Below the pieces are notes generated by a model that was given only the letters and a program-made list of their open reading frames with translations, made no database searches and was not told the DNA's origin. Of a stretch of 64,000 nt of DNA, positions 18,605 to 27,837 are shown piece by piece (the first letter of the stretch is position 1; every line of letters starts with the position of its first letter). The DNA is from CAYFWF01 sp964346815 (GTDB lineage Bacteria > Acidobacteriota > Aminicenantia > Aminicenantales > Aminicenantaceae): assembly GCA_964346815.1 (NCBI GenBank), contig CAYFWF010000060.1, positions 129,924-193,923 on the forward strand. The letters run 5' to 3'. A program made the position numbers and the translations under genes.

Positions 18605-20755
18605 AACATCCATTTCTTTCAAGAGATCATCGACTTTGCCATACTTCTGCATGATCCAAAGTACATAACGGATATCCACAGCAATGGATCGACTGTAATC
18701 TTTGTTCCATCTGTAATCGTTGATCGTTGCCTCATAGGCTCTGTCAAAATTCACCCCCACCAGCTCTCCCCTTGCATTGAGAACCGGACTGCCTGAATTC
18801 CCACCAGTGGTGTCCGCATCGTACAAGATGCATACCGGCACACTCTTGAGCTGAGGATGCAGAAATTGTCCAAAATCTTTTTCCCTATGCAGTGCTATGA
18901 GCTCAGCAGGAGTGTCAAAGGGCTCTTCAGAGGTGGTTTTTTCCACCACTCCATCCAATGTCGTAATGGGCTCATAATAAACTGCATCTCTTGGATGGTA
19001 TCCTCTGATTCGTCCGAATGTGAGACGAAGCGTGCGGTTGGCATCAGGGATAAAGTCCTTCTGCAAAAACTCTTTTTTGACGTCGATCAAATGTGCATAA
19101 AGCTCTGTTAGGGCTCCTGTACGAGCATCTCGGGTCTTTTTGAGGTTTTGATAACTGGGATACAGGGCTTCGGCCAATTGGATGAAGGGATCGTTCATTT
19201 CTTTCAGCTCTGAAGTGGACTTTTGAAGCGCGTCCATCAAAACACTACTCTGACTGAGTGTTGATCGGCTGTAGGTTTGAGCAACAAACTCGTCAATGTT
19301 CCCTTCCAGATCTGCTCCTTCGAATATTGTCTCCAATGCAGGAATGCGAAATTCTGGGGGAAGCTTTGCAGCTCGCATGAGCAGTTCTTTAAAGACCATT
19401 TTATCTGTGGGTTGGTGATAATTTCTTAACGAGAGTTCCAACCTTTGCCTCGTGCGGGCAAAATTGCGGTCCATATATGATGATTCTCTTTCTAAATCTT
19501 CCTTCTGCCTCTCTATCGAAGCCTCATAGACTGTGTACCCGAAAGAAATCATATTGACGCTTCTCCGGAGATAATCCAATAGGAGCTCATACTCTGCTCT
19601 TTCGCGAATATCATCATAGATCTTTCCAATCTTTTTCAGGATGTCTCCGTACTTTGCCTTTCGCTCTTGGTCGGCCTGGATGAATCGCCTGAGCTCTTTT
19701 TCTTCTTCACGCTTTATATCTACCAAACCAATCCTCTTCATTCCCGAAAGCTTTCCCCGGTAATTTTTCATGGTGTTGGAAAGTCCTCTCATTCGAGAGA
19801 GATGTTTCAGGGCGATTTCCCGGTCTTTCTCCCCCGTCATCTCCATGACAGAAATCTGCCAGGCATACCAATCTGCCACCCATGGCATTCGGACTTCTTC
19901 CTCATAAGCTAAAAAATGAGATGTTCGATGACGGTAGGTTCTGCCCGGATAACCTAGAAGGAAAATGAAATTTCCTTCTTCCACTCCTTTTGGATTTATC
20001 TGTAAATATTTTTTGGGGTGATAAGGAATATTTTCTTTCGAATATTCAGCAGGCGTGCCATCGGGCGCCACATAAGCTCTCAAAAAAGAAAAATCGCCCG
20101 TATGGCGTGGCCACATCCAGTTATCAATCTCCCCTCCAAAATTTCCTATTGAACGGGGAGGAACATAAACCAATCGAATGTCTTTTAAATAGGTGTATAG
20201 AAAAAGGACATATGTCTTGCCGCTGAACATCTCAGCCACCTCTGCCCGCTTTCCTGGATTTTCTCTCTCCGCTTCAGCTACCATCTCTTTCATCTTTCGC
20301 TCCACAGCCTTGGTCTGTTCGGCGAATTCCATTTGTTCCTTGATAACACTCAGAATCTCGGTGGAAACATCCCTGTAAGACTCCGTGATGCGCGCCGTTA
20401 AGCCTCTGGCCGGAATCTCGTCCGATCGCCTCGAAGCTTTAAATCCCTGTTGGATGTAATCCTTTTCCTTTGTGCTCACAGCTTGTACAGATCCGTAAGC
20501 CACATGATGATTGGTAATGATCAGGCCATCCTCAGAAACAAAAGATCCAGTAGCCCCCACTTGGACCACGGCCTGAATAAGGCTGAGCTTCCCCGGGCTG
20601 AAGATATCTTCGGCCGCGATCTCTAAGCCCTTCTGCTGAAGGCCAATTTTATGTATTTCACTAATGGGCCACATTCCTTCATCTGCAAAAACCTGAATCC
20701 AGAGAAAAATGAGAATGGTTGCCAGGACAGCTGCTAGATACATATATTTCTTCAT
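18596..20755 (-). CDS. S46 family dipeptidyl-peptidase, DPP11-like
   Basis: Periplasmic serine dipeptidyl-peptidase of 719 residues, the usual S46 length. Signal peptide (residues 1-24), then MWPISEIHKIGLQQKGLEI, TNHHVAYG with catalytic His84, a long helical insertion, and GGNSGSPVLNARGE with Ser654. The residue aligned with position 673 of Porphyromonas DPP11 is Arg672 (NFDR). In the characterised enzymes an Arg here goes with Asp/Glu at P1, and Gly with hydrophobic residues. AAGGAG precedes the ATG. Products would be acidic dipeptides for uptake. Together with S9, M14 and C69 enzymes it marks an asaccharolytic, peptide-using habit. Confidence 0.95.
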   Translation of the reverse strand: MKKYMYLAAVLATILIFLWIQVFADEGMWPISEIHKIGLQQKGLEIAAEDIFSPGKLSLIQAVVQVGATGSFVSEDGLIITNHHVAYGSVQAVSTKEKDYIQQGFKASRRSDEIPARGLTARITESYRDVSTEILSVIKEQMEFAEQTKAVERKMKEMVAEAERENPGKRAEVAEMFSGKTYVLFLYTYLKDIRLVYVPPRSIGNFGGEIDNWMWPRHTGDFSFLRAYVAPDGTPAEYSKENIPYHPKKYLQINPKGVEEGNFIFLLGYPGRTYRHRTSHFLAYEEEVRMPWVADWYAWQISVMEMTGEKDREIALKHLSRMRGLSNTMKNYRGKLSGMKRIGLVDIKREEEKELRRFIQADQERKAKYGDILKKIGKIYDDIRERAEYELLLDYLRRSVNMISFGYTVYEASIERQKEDLERESSYMDRNFARTRQRLELSLRNYHQPTDKMVFKELLMRAAKLPPEFRIPALETIFEGADLEGNIDEFVAQTYSRSTLSQSSVLMDALQKSTSELKEMNDPFIQLAEALYPSYQNLKKTRDARTGALTELYAHLIDVKKEFLQKDFIPDANRTLRLTFGRIRGYHPRDAVYYEPITTLDGVVEKTTSEEPFDTPAELIALHREKDFGQFLHPQLKSVPVCILYDADTTGGNSGSPVLNARGELVGVNFDRAYEATINDYRWNKDYSRSIAVDIRYVLWIMQKYGKVDDLLKEMDVSF

Positions 20756-20789
20756 GTTTTTCTCCTTATCATCCTTGGATTTCCCGGGC

Positions 20790-22019
20790 CTAGTTGGCGA
20801 AGTATCCCTGCCGGTGGGAGACCTTATACTGTTTTCTCTTTATTCTGACGGAGATCTCTCTGAATTTTCCGTTTTTTTCGTACTCCTGGGGAGAATAATA
20901 GAGAAGATAATAGTTTTCTGAGGCATCAATAGCTTTTTTGAATGAAGCCAAGACATTGGCTGAACTGTCTACAAATCCTCCGGTTGCCTCAGCCATCTCC
21001 CTGAAAGCACCGTATATATCTTCGGATCTTTCTTGAAAATACACTCCATGTATATGCTTAATCGGAGGCGTCAGAAACAAAAAATGGATAGAAATTGATG
21101 AATCCGCAAATGCCTGTTTGACAAGATCCACATCGAATGAAATCTCTCTTTGTGACGCCTCAAAAAGGCGATTGAGCCCAAGGAGAATGTGAGGTTGATC
21201 CTGATACTGAGCAATATATTTATCCATAATGGATGGCTCTATTTGAGGAATGAACTCTCTCTGATAGATGAGAAAGACATATTTTTGTCCATCTTCGTTC
21301 CTCAAAATTTCTGCAAAATCCAAGAGCTTCTGCTGATCCACTCGCCTGAGCATCTCCACCCTATCCAGAATAGTCTGATATTTCATGAGCTGCTTTTCGA
21401 GCGGCATCCAATTATATGCGCCTGATACAAACTCATCCATTTGCTGCGAACTGGTGCTCAACCGGTCCAGGTCTGCGGCGGATAAAGATTTGGCAAGACC
21501 GATAAGCTCTTGGATCGCTCCCCTGTATTCTGCATTTCCTATCATCGCTTCCCTGCGCAAAAGCTCTTTAAGCTGACCGGACATTTCCTGCCTGGTTTGA
21601 TACTCTATGACCCTGTTGCGCATCCTGTAAGTTTCCATGGGAGTGACAACCATAAGATTATCCCCTGGCATTAAAACATATTCATGGAAGTAATCTATCG
21701 CCTCCCCTATTTTTGGCGTATATTCAGATATCTCGAAGAAAAGAAAAAATGTTCTGGATGTAGCAGGAGCAAATCTTGTCTTTTCTTCACTTCGCTCCAC
21801 CGTTTTTTTCTTGACCAGATACACGGCCTCGATTTTTTGGGGAATTCCATCCTCGAAGATTTCAAAATCATCAATGGTCAGGTTCTCCACGAAACTTCCG
21901 TCCCGAAAAACTCTGACTGGAACTTCGATATTGATGACGGTAGATTCTTCCACTATCTGTTGGGGAAAGATGGTAACTGTCAAAAGACTGCAGTACAGCA
22001 CCAGGATCAAGCGGATCAT
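20790..22019 (-). CDS. VWFA-related secreted protein (Acidobacterial type)
   Basis: A 409-residue protein with a signal peptide (MIRLILVLYCSLLTVTIFPQ), then the opening typical of the TIGR03436 VWFA-related group: INIEVPVRVFRDGSFVENLT and DFEIFEDGIPQKIEAVYLV. The von Willebrand factor A core follows (FFLFFEISEYTPKIGEAIDY), but the metal site DxSxS is replaced by EISEY, so divalent cation binding is doubtful. It ends in a conserved-looking NYYLLYYSP and a basic final strand (VRIKRKQYKVSHRQGYF). Many paralogues occur in Acidobacteria and relatives; their function is unknown. Ribosome site GAGAGGTTGGA. Confidence 0.85.
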   Translation of the reverse strand: MIRLILVLYCSLLTVTIFPQQIVEESTVINIEVPVRVFRDGSFVENLTIDDFEIFEDGIPQKIEAVYLVKKKTVERSEEKTRFAPATSRTFFLFFEISEYTPKIGEAIDYFHEYVLMPGDNLMVVTPMETYRMRNRVIEYQTRQEMSGQLKELLRREAMIGNAEYRGAIQELIGLAKSLSAADLDRLSTSSQQMDEFVSGAYNWMPLEKQLMKYQTILDRVEMLRRVDQQKLLDFAEILRNEDGQKYVFLIYQREFIPQIEPSIMDKYIAQYQDQPHILLGLNRLFEASQREISFDVDLVKQAFADSSISIHFLFLTPPIKHIHGVYFQERSEDIYGAFREMAEATGGFVDSSANVLASFKKAIDASENYYLLYYSPQEYEKNGKFREISVRIKRKQYKVSHRQGYFAN

Positions 22020-22051
22020 TCCAACCTCTCTCTTGAATCAATAGCACAGAT

Positions 22052-24112
22052 TCAAGATGAAGTCAAAGAACGATTAAATGATAATTCGCTTTTATGCTTT
22101 TCTCGTCTTCTCTTTCCAGCGTACTTTTTTACCTGATAGACAAAGGCTTCCAATTTAGTATTTACCGAAGGAATATCTGCTCCACTAAAGACCAGAGTAG
22201 GTATGGGGATGTTGCCGAAATCCTTTTTTATTTGAGTCGAGATCGCTTCCGAGATAGTACCTAGCATACAGTTCATACAGATGACATTGACGATGCCATG
22301 GGCGCCCCGTTTGGCATAATCCACCATTTTGGCGATATTTAAAAGCAAAATCCTGTTGTTCTCTGGATTGATGTAAGGCCGGGAAAATTCCAGAATACTT
22401 CTGTAGCTGGGTTCAGAGAGCCTGGCCAGGGCCTTTTTGACTCCTTTTTTTATCTTCCAGGTTTCAATATCCTTCCTGATGTTCAGAATTTCCATGGCAG
22501 CGCATTCATGGTATTTTTTCTGCCTCAATTTGCGAGCGATGGATCTTCTCATCGTGAAATCGACATCATCCACGAGGAAAGGCGCAGGCCACACTTCACA
22601 CCCCAGTTTCTCCAGTCTATGAAAGAGATCACGGTTGGCCACTGGATGCTGTCTTGTATAAATATCCCCGGCAATTCCTACTATCGGTCTCCAATGTCTT
22701 TTCACTTCGATCGCATTCAGCCTCTCCACACAGCTTTTCCACGCCGTTTCGAAGGATCCGTTGACAAGACTTTTCTCGATATCCCTAAGGTTCGTCTCGT
22801 GGACTCCATCTGTTTGTCCTTGCTGGACTTCATAGGGCCTCTTCTCACAAGCTGCCTTGACGAGCAAATCCACGGCTACGAGCCCTCTCCACAACAATTT
22901 GAGTCCCGAAATACCCAGTATCTTGGAAAGGGAATCAGCAGGAGAAGCTGAGACTTCAAGAGAATCGATCCCTATATCTTCCAAGAGATAATTCATCCCT
23001 TCCCCGTATTGGGCTAAGAGACAGGTACTCTTTGTGCCAGGAAAATAATAGACCTCGTTTCCTTTTCGCTCTGCCCGGGCAAACTTGACCAAGTCGCCAG
23101 CAAGGATGGAATAAGCATGACATTCCTTACCAGAGCTGTAATGCTCGCCCAAACTGAGTGATCGAGCATCGGGCTTCGGAAGAACCTCGGCCTCGATCCC
23201 GATTCCTTTCATGGCTCCGGAAAAAGCGAAGACGTGATCGGCAAAATAAGGAAGGACAAATTTGCGTTTCCTGTATCCCTCGAGTTCGATATCCTTTTGA
23301 CTCCAATTCCTGGCCGCGGAGATATGGCTTTTTTTCAGCGGGGTCTGCATCACACTTATCTCATCGCAGAACGCCTCGAGCCGAGTGATCAATCCAGCCT
23401 CACCTCTATGTTCATCGAATTCAAGAACCAGATGAGGCTTATCTCCCAGTATTTTTGAAAGATGCTTCAGAGTGAAAGCGTCGGGGCCACACCCAAAATT
23501 GGATACAATAATGGGAAAGATGTTCTCCTTTTTCCTGCACCATACAGAGGTTTTGATAATCTGCTGATTATAGCGCCACGGAGGCATGCCGGGCCAATGG
23601 GAACAGTCAGGTCCTTCAGGATGAATGAAATCCATCGGGAGAGAGACGACTTTGAGCTTTTGAAGATGTCTGCCCAGGTTGAGATTCAAAAAAGCATCGT
23701 GAATGTTGTAGGGTTTTCCAAGAATGATCCACATATTCCGCGGATCACTTTCGTATGCTTCGAAAATTTCCTTTCCTCTGCATTTCAACTTCCTCGAAAA
23801 TTCTTTTTGGGCGGATAGCGCCTGATAGAAAGCCTCACTGAATGCATCCTTTTTTATCCCCAAAATCTTCTTCACCGAAGACATGCTCTCGTTAAAACCA
23901 TCAGCTCCGGAATTCAAACTCACACACGAGAGCAACAGTTTTGAATCGAATGCCGATTTAAGCATGTATGGGACATGTTCACAATAAGGACAGAGATAAT
24001 GACATACCTCAGGATTCTTAGGAGTGTCTATTACCGAAGGGAAAAAATGGCATCCACCTCTTTTTTTTCGAACCATTGGACATGTCCAAAAGCAACTTTT
24101 ATGGGAAGGCAT
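22052..24112 (-). CDS. 2-hydroxyacyl-CoA dehydratase activator, C-terminal piece (frameshifted gene)
   Basis: Third piece of a broken gene. Real homology starts at about 24048 (FFPSVIDTPKNPEVCHYLCP); the first 20 or so residues of the open frame are out of frame with the parent gene. It continues with the HgdB/DUF2229-type region: CPYCEHVPYML, WIILGKPYNIHDAFLNLNLG, VSNFGCGPDAF, LVLEFDEHRGEAG with conserved Cys, and near the end CMNCMLG, likely iron-sulfur ligands. In intact proteins of about 1400 residues this region follows two ASKHA ATPase domains. These proteins are related to activators and components of 2-hydroxyacyl-CoA dehydratases and benzoyl-CoA reductases, with ATP-driven electron transfer. 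Not preceded by a plausible ribosome site. Confidence 0.8.
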   Translation of the reverse strand: MPSHKSCFWTCPMVRKKRGGCHFFPSVIDTPKNPEVCHYLCPYCEHVPYMLKSAFDSKLLLSCVSLNSGADGFNESMSSVKKILGIKKDAFSEAFYQALSAQKEFSRKLKCRGKEIFEAYESDPRNMWIILGKPYNIHDAFLNLNLGRHLQKLKVVSLPMDFIHPEGPDCSHWPGMPPWRYNQQIIKTSVWCRKKENIFPIIVSNFGCGPDAFTLKHLSKILGDKPHLVLEFDEHRGEAGLITRLEAFCDEISVMQTPLKKSHISAARNWSQKDIELEGYRKRKFVLPYFADHVFAFSGAMKGIGIEAEVLPKPDARSLSLGEHYSSGKECHAYSILAGDLVKFARAERKGNEVYYFPGTKSTCLLAQYGEGMNYLLEDIGIDSLEVSASPADSLSKILGISGLKLLWRGLVAVDLLVKAACEKRPYEVQQGQTDGVHETNLRDIEKSLVNGSFETAWKSCVERLNAIEVKRHWRPIVGIAGDIYTRQHPVANRDLFHRLEKLGCEVWPAPFLVDDVDFTMRRSIARKLRQKKYHECAAMEILNIRKDIETWKIKKGVKKALARLSEPSYRSILEFSRPYINPENNRILLLNIAKMVDYAKRGAHGIVNVICMNCMLGTISEAISTQIKKDFGNIPIPTLVFSGADIPSVNTKLEAFVYQVKKYAGKRRREKHKSELSFNRSLTSS

Positions 24113-25233
24113 GTCTCCGCAGGAAGCTTTTTTAGCCCCATTTCAAGGATTTCCATGTTGGTGTTGGGAGAGAGACAGACCTCACATCCTAATAGATTGA
24201 AAAAGGTGGACCAGAAAGGCAGGTATTCGTAAAGAAACGATGTCTTGGGCAGAGCTATCCGAAGGATTGAAGAGGAGGGATTTTTCATGTACGTTGCCAA
24301 TAAAGCTTCTCTTTCCTTGAATAGATCCGGAACCGGTTGATCCTCCACCTTTGAATTGTCGGCAGCCTCTCTGGGAGATGACAATTCCTGCTGGGATGAA
24401 TACCTTTCGCAGGTGTCTCCAAAGTAGATATTTTTTCCGTCCAAATTTATCCGATTGACCTGACAACGATTGGCACACTGGCTGCACTGAAAACTTTTAA
24501 CCGAATAGGATTGCCTGATTCTCTTCTCGATCCATCCCGTCAGGGATATGACTCTTTCCCGTTTTTCAACCACACCTTTCGCAATCAAGGCAGCTCCGAT
24601 AGCACCCGATATTCGATTATGAGGATGAACACGAACCGGTCTATTCAACAGAATCGAAAAGGCCCTGACCACAGAAGAATTAGAGGCCACACCTCCTTGA
24701 AAAACGATGTTTTTTCCTATGGATCGATTTGCGACCACTTTTTCCAGATAGTTTTGAGCGATCGAGTAAGCTAATCCTGAACTTATATCTGGGACGGATA
24801 CGCCTTGACTGAGAGCGTTCATCAATTCCGTATCCATGAACACAGTGCATTGACTGCCTAGATCACGAGGACTTTGGGAGCATGCCGCAAGAGAAGAAAA
24901 TTCATTCTCGATGTCGATGCCTAGATGGGCAGCCTGCTCCTCAAGAAAAGACCCAGTACCAGCCGCACAGATTTTATTCATGGCGAAATCATGAATCCGC
25001 CCGTTCTTCACCCTGATAAATTTTGAATCTTGGCCCCCTATTTCGAAGATCGTATCGACATCAGGAAAATAATGTTTTGTTCCCACAAGCTGACAGGTAA
25101 TTTCATTGCGGATTGCATCTGCTTCGAGAAACTTCCCAGACAGATATCTTCCACTCCCCGTTGCCCCGACTCCGAGTATATCTATCTTCCCTTTGCATCT
25201 TTTTAAAATCAGATCATAAGCTTCCTTGAGCAC
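24031..25233 (-). CDS. 2-hydroxyacyl-CoA dehydratase activator, second ASKHA domain piece
   Basis: Second piece of the broken gene. It carries a BadF/BadG/BcrA/BcrD-type ATPase domain: ILGVGATGSGRYLSGKF, then EIGGQDSKFI, CAAGTGSFLEEQA (Cys of the shared 4Fe-4S cluster at the dimer interface) and GGVASN. The start of a DUF2229 region follows, with a Cys-rich patch CSQCANRCQVN. The frame opens at a GTG that sits inside the coding run rather than at a true start. Upstream in the same frame CGG CCT TTA GAT (RPLD) continues the sequence that the preceding piece abandons. It ends at a false stop (DAIFSLR) where one T is missing from a T run. Confidence 0.8.
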   Translation of the reverse strand: MLKEAYDLILKRCKGKIDILGVGATGSGRYLSGKFLEADAIRNEITCQLVGTKHYFPDVDTIFEIGGQDSKFIRVKNGRIHDFAMNKICAAGTGSFLEEQAAHLGIDIENEFSSLAACSQSPRDLGSQCTVFMDTELMNALSQGVSVPDISSGLAYSIAQNYLEKVVANRSIGKNIVFQGGVASNSSVVRAFSILLNRPVRVHPHNRISGAIGAALIAKGVVEKRERVISLTGWIEKRIRQSYSVKSFQCSQCANRCQVNRINLDGKNIYFGDTCERYSSQQELSSPREAADNSKVEDQPVPDLFKEREALLATYMKNPSSSILRIALPKTSFLYEYLPFWSTFFNLLGCEVCLSPNTNMEILEMGLKKLPAETCLPIKVAFGHVQWFEKKEVDAIFSLR

Positions 25234-25235
25234 AT

Positions 25236-26285
25236 CTAAAGGCCGCCTCTTGTCGGCAAATAAATTCCGGCAACGGGCTTTCCTTCAGGATTCACAAACG
25301 CCAGGTTCGTGCTTACAGATCCTACGTCCACACCAAGATAGCCCTTGAACACCTCTCTTTCAGATGGAGAAGGTTCGCCTTTGCCGGTTTCCTTGAGGAA
25401 ACCAAGGGGAAGGAGTGTGCTCTTTTTGCCCAATCTTTTGAGCCTCAGAATTTTTAGCAGAGCTTCAGCGTCGGAGATAAAGAACTCCTTGCCATGTCTC
25501 AGAGCGTATTCCACAGCTCCCAATGCACCGGTGAAAAAAGGCTCTCCAGAAACGATAAAATTCTTATCGGCAATCTTCAGGACTTCTTTAAAGGCTCGGA
25601 TAAGCCCCTCGTTTTGAGCACCTCCTCCGGCAAAGAATATCGGCGGGAGGCATTCTCTGCCTCTAAGAATGGTGGCCGCAAAATTTCGTGCCAGAGCAAG
25701 GCAAACTCCATAAGCGATCTCTTCGATTGGAGTCCCCTTCTGCTGGAGGTGAATCATATCCGTTTTGGCAAAGACACTGCAGCGTCCGGCAACCGCCGCT
25801 CCATGAGCAGCCCTTACGGCAAGATCTGAGAATTCCTTTATACCGACCTTCAGTCTAATGGCTTGTTGTTCCAAAAAGGCTCCAGAACCCGCCGCACATC
25901 TTTCGTTCAGGGAAAAATCGATGATTTCAGAACCAATTTCTGATAAGGAGTGATTGCCGAGACGAAGCCACTTCGATGACTGAGCTCCTACCTCGATGAC
26001 AGATTTCGTCTCCGGATGCTCAAGGGAGCTTCCTAAAGCAAGACAGACAACCTCGTTGAATGAGGAAATCTCCTCAGGGAAATCAAATATATCTCTGCCG
26101 CAGCCAGTTACACCCATTTTGAGAGTGACGGCTCTTCTGTCTCTAAATAACTTTCTGATCAGATATCTGACGACGCCAGCCGGGTTCCCCTTATTTTTAA
26201 AAATTGCAGTACCGAACAGGCGGAAAGAGTCATCCAGAAGAACTGCTTTGCTATTGACCGACCCAATATCAAGTCCTAAAACCAT
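25236..26285 (-). CDS. 2-hydroxyacyl-CoA dehydratase activator, first ASKHA domain piece
   Basis: First piece of the broken gene, with the true start. The ATG at 26285 has AGGA six bases upstream; the TTG two codons earlier has none. It begins MVLGLDIGSVNSKAVLL (ATPase phosphate-1 motif), then KMGVTGCGRD, EVGAQSSKW, CAAGSGAFLEQQA and FFAGGGAQNE. A second phosphate-1 motif, YLGVDVGSVSTNLAFV, opens the second ASKHA domain just before the frame ends at YLPTRGGL and a TAG. Known BadF-type activators use ATP to drive an electron into a dehydratase or reductase. Whether this one works depends on whether the frame breaks are real. Confidence 0.85.
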   Translation of the reverse strand: MVLGLDIGSVNSKAVLLDDSFRLFGTAIFKNKGNPAGVVRYLIRKLFRDRRAVTLKMGVTGCGRDIFDFPEEISSFNEVVCLALGSSLEHPETKSVIEVGAQSSKWLRLGNHSLSEIGSEIIDFSLNERCAAGSGAFLEQQAIRLKVGIKEFSDLAVRAAHGAAVAGRCSVFAKTDMIHLQQKGTPIEEIAYGVCLALARNFAATILRGRECLPPIFFAGGGAQNEGLIRAFKEVLKIADKNFIVSGEPFFTGALGAVEYALRHGKEFFISDAEALLKILRLKRLGKKSTLLPLGFLKETGKGEPSPSEREVFKGYLGVDVGSVSTNLAFVNPEGKPVAGIYLPTRGGL

Positions 26286-26439
26286 GGCCAATCCTGCAGG
26301 ATAACTTCATCTCGTTCTTGTGACAAGAGCATAAATCCCCTCCATGAATCAAATTATTTCAACGGTGGTGCAAAAGTCAAGGACCGTAACGAAAATCCAT
26401 TTCTTTTTCGAAAGTGGAGTAAATCCGGCCTCTTTTCAC

Positions 26440-26467
26440 TTGACGGAATCGTGATTGACGTTATATC
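26440..26467 (+). promoter_or_regulatory. Possible promoter for the MaoC hydratase gene
   Basis: TTGACG (26440-26445), a 16-base spacer, and TATATC (26462-26467). This leaves a leader of about 60 bases to the ATG at 26536. The hexamers are moderate matches. Confidence 0.4.
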
Positions 26468-26535
26468 TTACCCTTTCGACATCTATTTTGAATCTTAAAG
26501 CTCTAGGGAAAAATGCAAGAGTATTGAGGTGTTAC

Positions 26536-26994
26536 ATGAATGAAGCACTTACTCAGAAAAAGCTGCAAGAGTATGTAGGAAAAGAGATCGGGCTATCAGA
26601 TTGGATGGAAATCACACAGGAAAGGGTCAATGCCTTTGCCGAATGCACCGAGGATAGACAGTGGATCCACATCGATACACTCAAGGCCAAACATGGCCCT
26701 TACGGATCGACGATCGCCCATGGATTCTTGATCCTCTCTCTTCTGGTCCATCTTACATCTCGAATCAAGCTTTTTCAGAAAGGTATCCGAATGATGACAA
26801 ACATCGGATTGAATCGTGTCAGGTTTTCGAATCCGGTGCTGGTCGGGTCTCGCATAAGGAATCGGGCTGTTCTCAAAGATGCAATTGATAAAGGAAACGG
26901 AAAAATCCTCATAACGGTGGAGAATACCATCGAGACAGAAGGAAGTGAAAAACCGGCTATGGTTGCGGAAGTCTTGGCCCTCCTCTTGATTTGA
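26536..26994 (+). CDS. MaoC-like (R)-specific enoyl-CoA hydratase
   Basis: A 152-residue hot-dog-fold hydratase. FAECTEDRQWIHID provides the Asp40/His45 hydratase pair, and GPYGSTIAHGFLILSLL is the family signature (hydratase 2 motif). These enzymes hydrate trans-2-enoyl-CoA to (R)-3-hydroxyacyl-CoA or the reverse, in the cytoplasm. I chose the ATG at 26536, which has GAGGTG just upstream; a longer frame from 26455 has no ribosome site and an untypical N-terminus. The UPF0316 gene begins 22 bases later, so they may share a transcript. The adjacent dehydratase activator suggests an acyl-CoA theme. Confidence 0.88.
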   Translation: MNEALTQKKLQEYVGKEIGLSDWMEITQERVNAFAECTEDRQWIHIDTLKAKHGPYGSTIAHGFLILSLLVHLTSRIKLFQKGIRMMTNIGLNRVRFSNPVLVGSRIRNRAVLKDAIDKGNGKILITVENTIETEGSEKPAMVAEVLALLLI

Positions 26995-27016
26995 AAACAA
27001 TTAGGGAGCTATTCCA

Positions 27017-27622
27017 TTGAACTTCGCTTCGATCTTCGGTCAGGACATATTCATATGGGTGATTCTTCCCCTTCTCATCTTTTCTGCCAGGATCCTGGAT
27101 GTCTCGCTCGGTACCCTGCGCATCGTTTTCGTCTCAAGGGGGCTGAAATATCTGGCACCTGTGGTGGGATTTTTCGAAGTCATCATATGGTTGGTCGCCA
27201 TCAGGGCCGTGATGCAGAATTTGAATAATGTCGTCTGCACGATCGCTTATGGAGGGGGATTTGCTGCGGGGACATACATAGGGCTTATCATCGAAAGAAA
27301 ATTGGCCATCGGCAAGGCATTGATCCGGATCATCACCCAAAAGGATGCGACAGAATTGATAAGCCTTCTCAGGTCAAAGGGATTCGGCGTCACAAATATG
27401 GATGCCGAGGGAAAGGACGGAAAAGTCCATGTTATTTATTCCATTATCAGGCGACAAGATTTTAAAAATATTACAGATATTATCCAGAAGTTAAATCCGA
27501 GGGCATTTTATACACTGGAAGACGTGCAGTATGTCAGCGAAGGCGTTTTCCCTTTTAACGAACCACACCATTGGAGAAAGCCACTTCTCGGCCCTTTTAG
27601 ATTCTGGAGGAAGGGAAAATAG
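27017..27622 (+). CDS. UPF0316/DUF2179 membrane protein
   Basis: A 201-residue protein. Three N-terminal membrane helices carry ILDVSLGTLRIVFVSRG, characteristic of the DUF5698/UPF0316 family (YebE-like in Bacillus). A cytoplasmic DUF2179-like ferredoxin-fold domain follows (ALIRIITQKDATELISLLR, GKDGKVHVIYSIIRRQDF). It begins at TTG (27017) with AGGGAG eight bases upstream. No ATG fits the conserved N-terminus. Function of the family unknown; DUF2179 domains may bind a ligand. Confidence 0.85.
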   Translation: MNFASIFGQDIFIWVILPLLIFSARILDVSLGTLRIVFVSRGLKYLAPVVGFFEVIIWLVAIRAVMQNLNNVVCTIAYGGGFAAGTYIGLIIERKLAIGKALIRIITQKDATELISLLRSKGFGVTNMDAEGKDGKVHVIYSIIRRQDFKNITDIIQKLNPRAFYTLEDVQYVSEGVFPFNEPHHWRKPLLGPFRFWRKGK

Positions 27623-27837
27623 CTTGGTGGGCCTTATCTCGACTCACAATTCCTTATAGACAAGGCACCAAAGAGATATCCTTCAAGGATGATTTAATCC
27701 GAGTTATTGGTAAACATGAGCATTCTGGATCTATCACACGACAAATAAAGACAGAGTATGTGAAATCGGGGGACATGGGATGTATGATTGATTCAGGAAT
27801 GCCTGGATTATTTGAGAATAATCAAACACAATAACTG

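Noticed and set aside
24031..25250. Programmed -1 frameshifting to join the three dehydratase activator frames
   Set aside because: Neither break has a canonical slippery heptamer, the first is in GGCGGCC, and both look like single-base losses, so pseudogene or consensus error is simpler.
27623..27837. RNA gene or mobile-element remnant in the 215-base gap before the AsmA-like gene
   Set aside because: Only a tiny ATCCT/AGGAT stem is visible; no tRNA fold, transposase fragment or end repeat.
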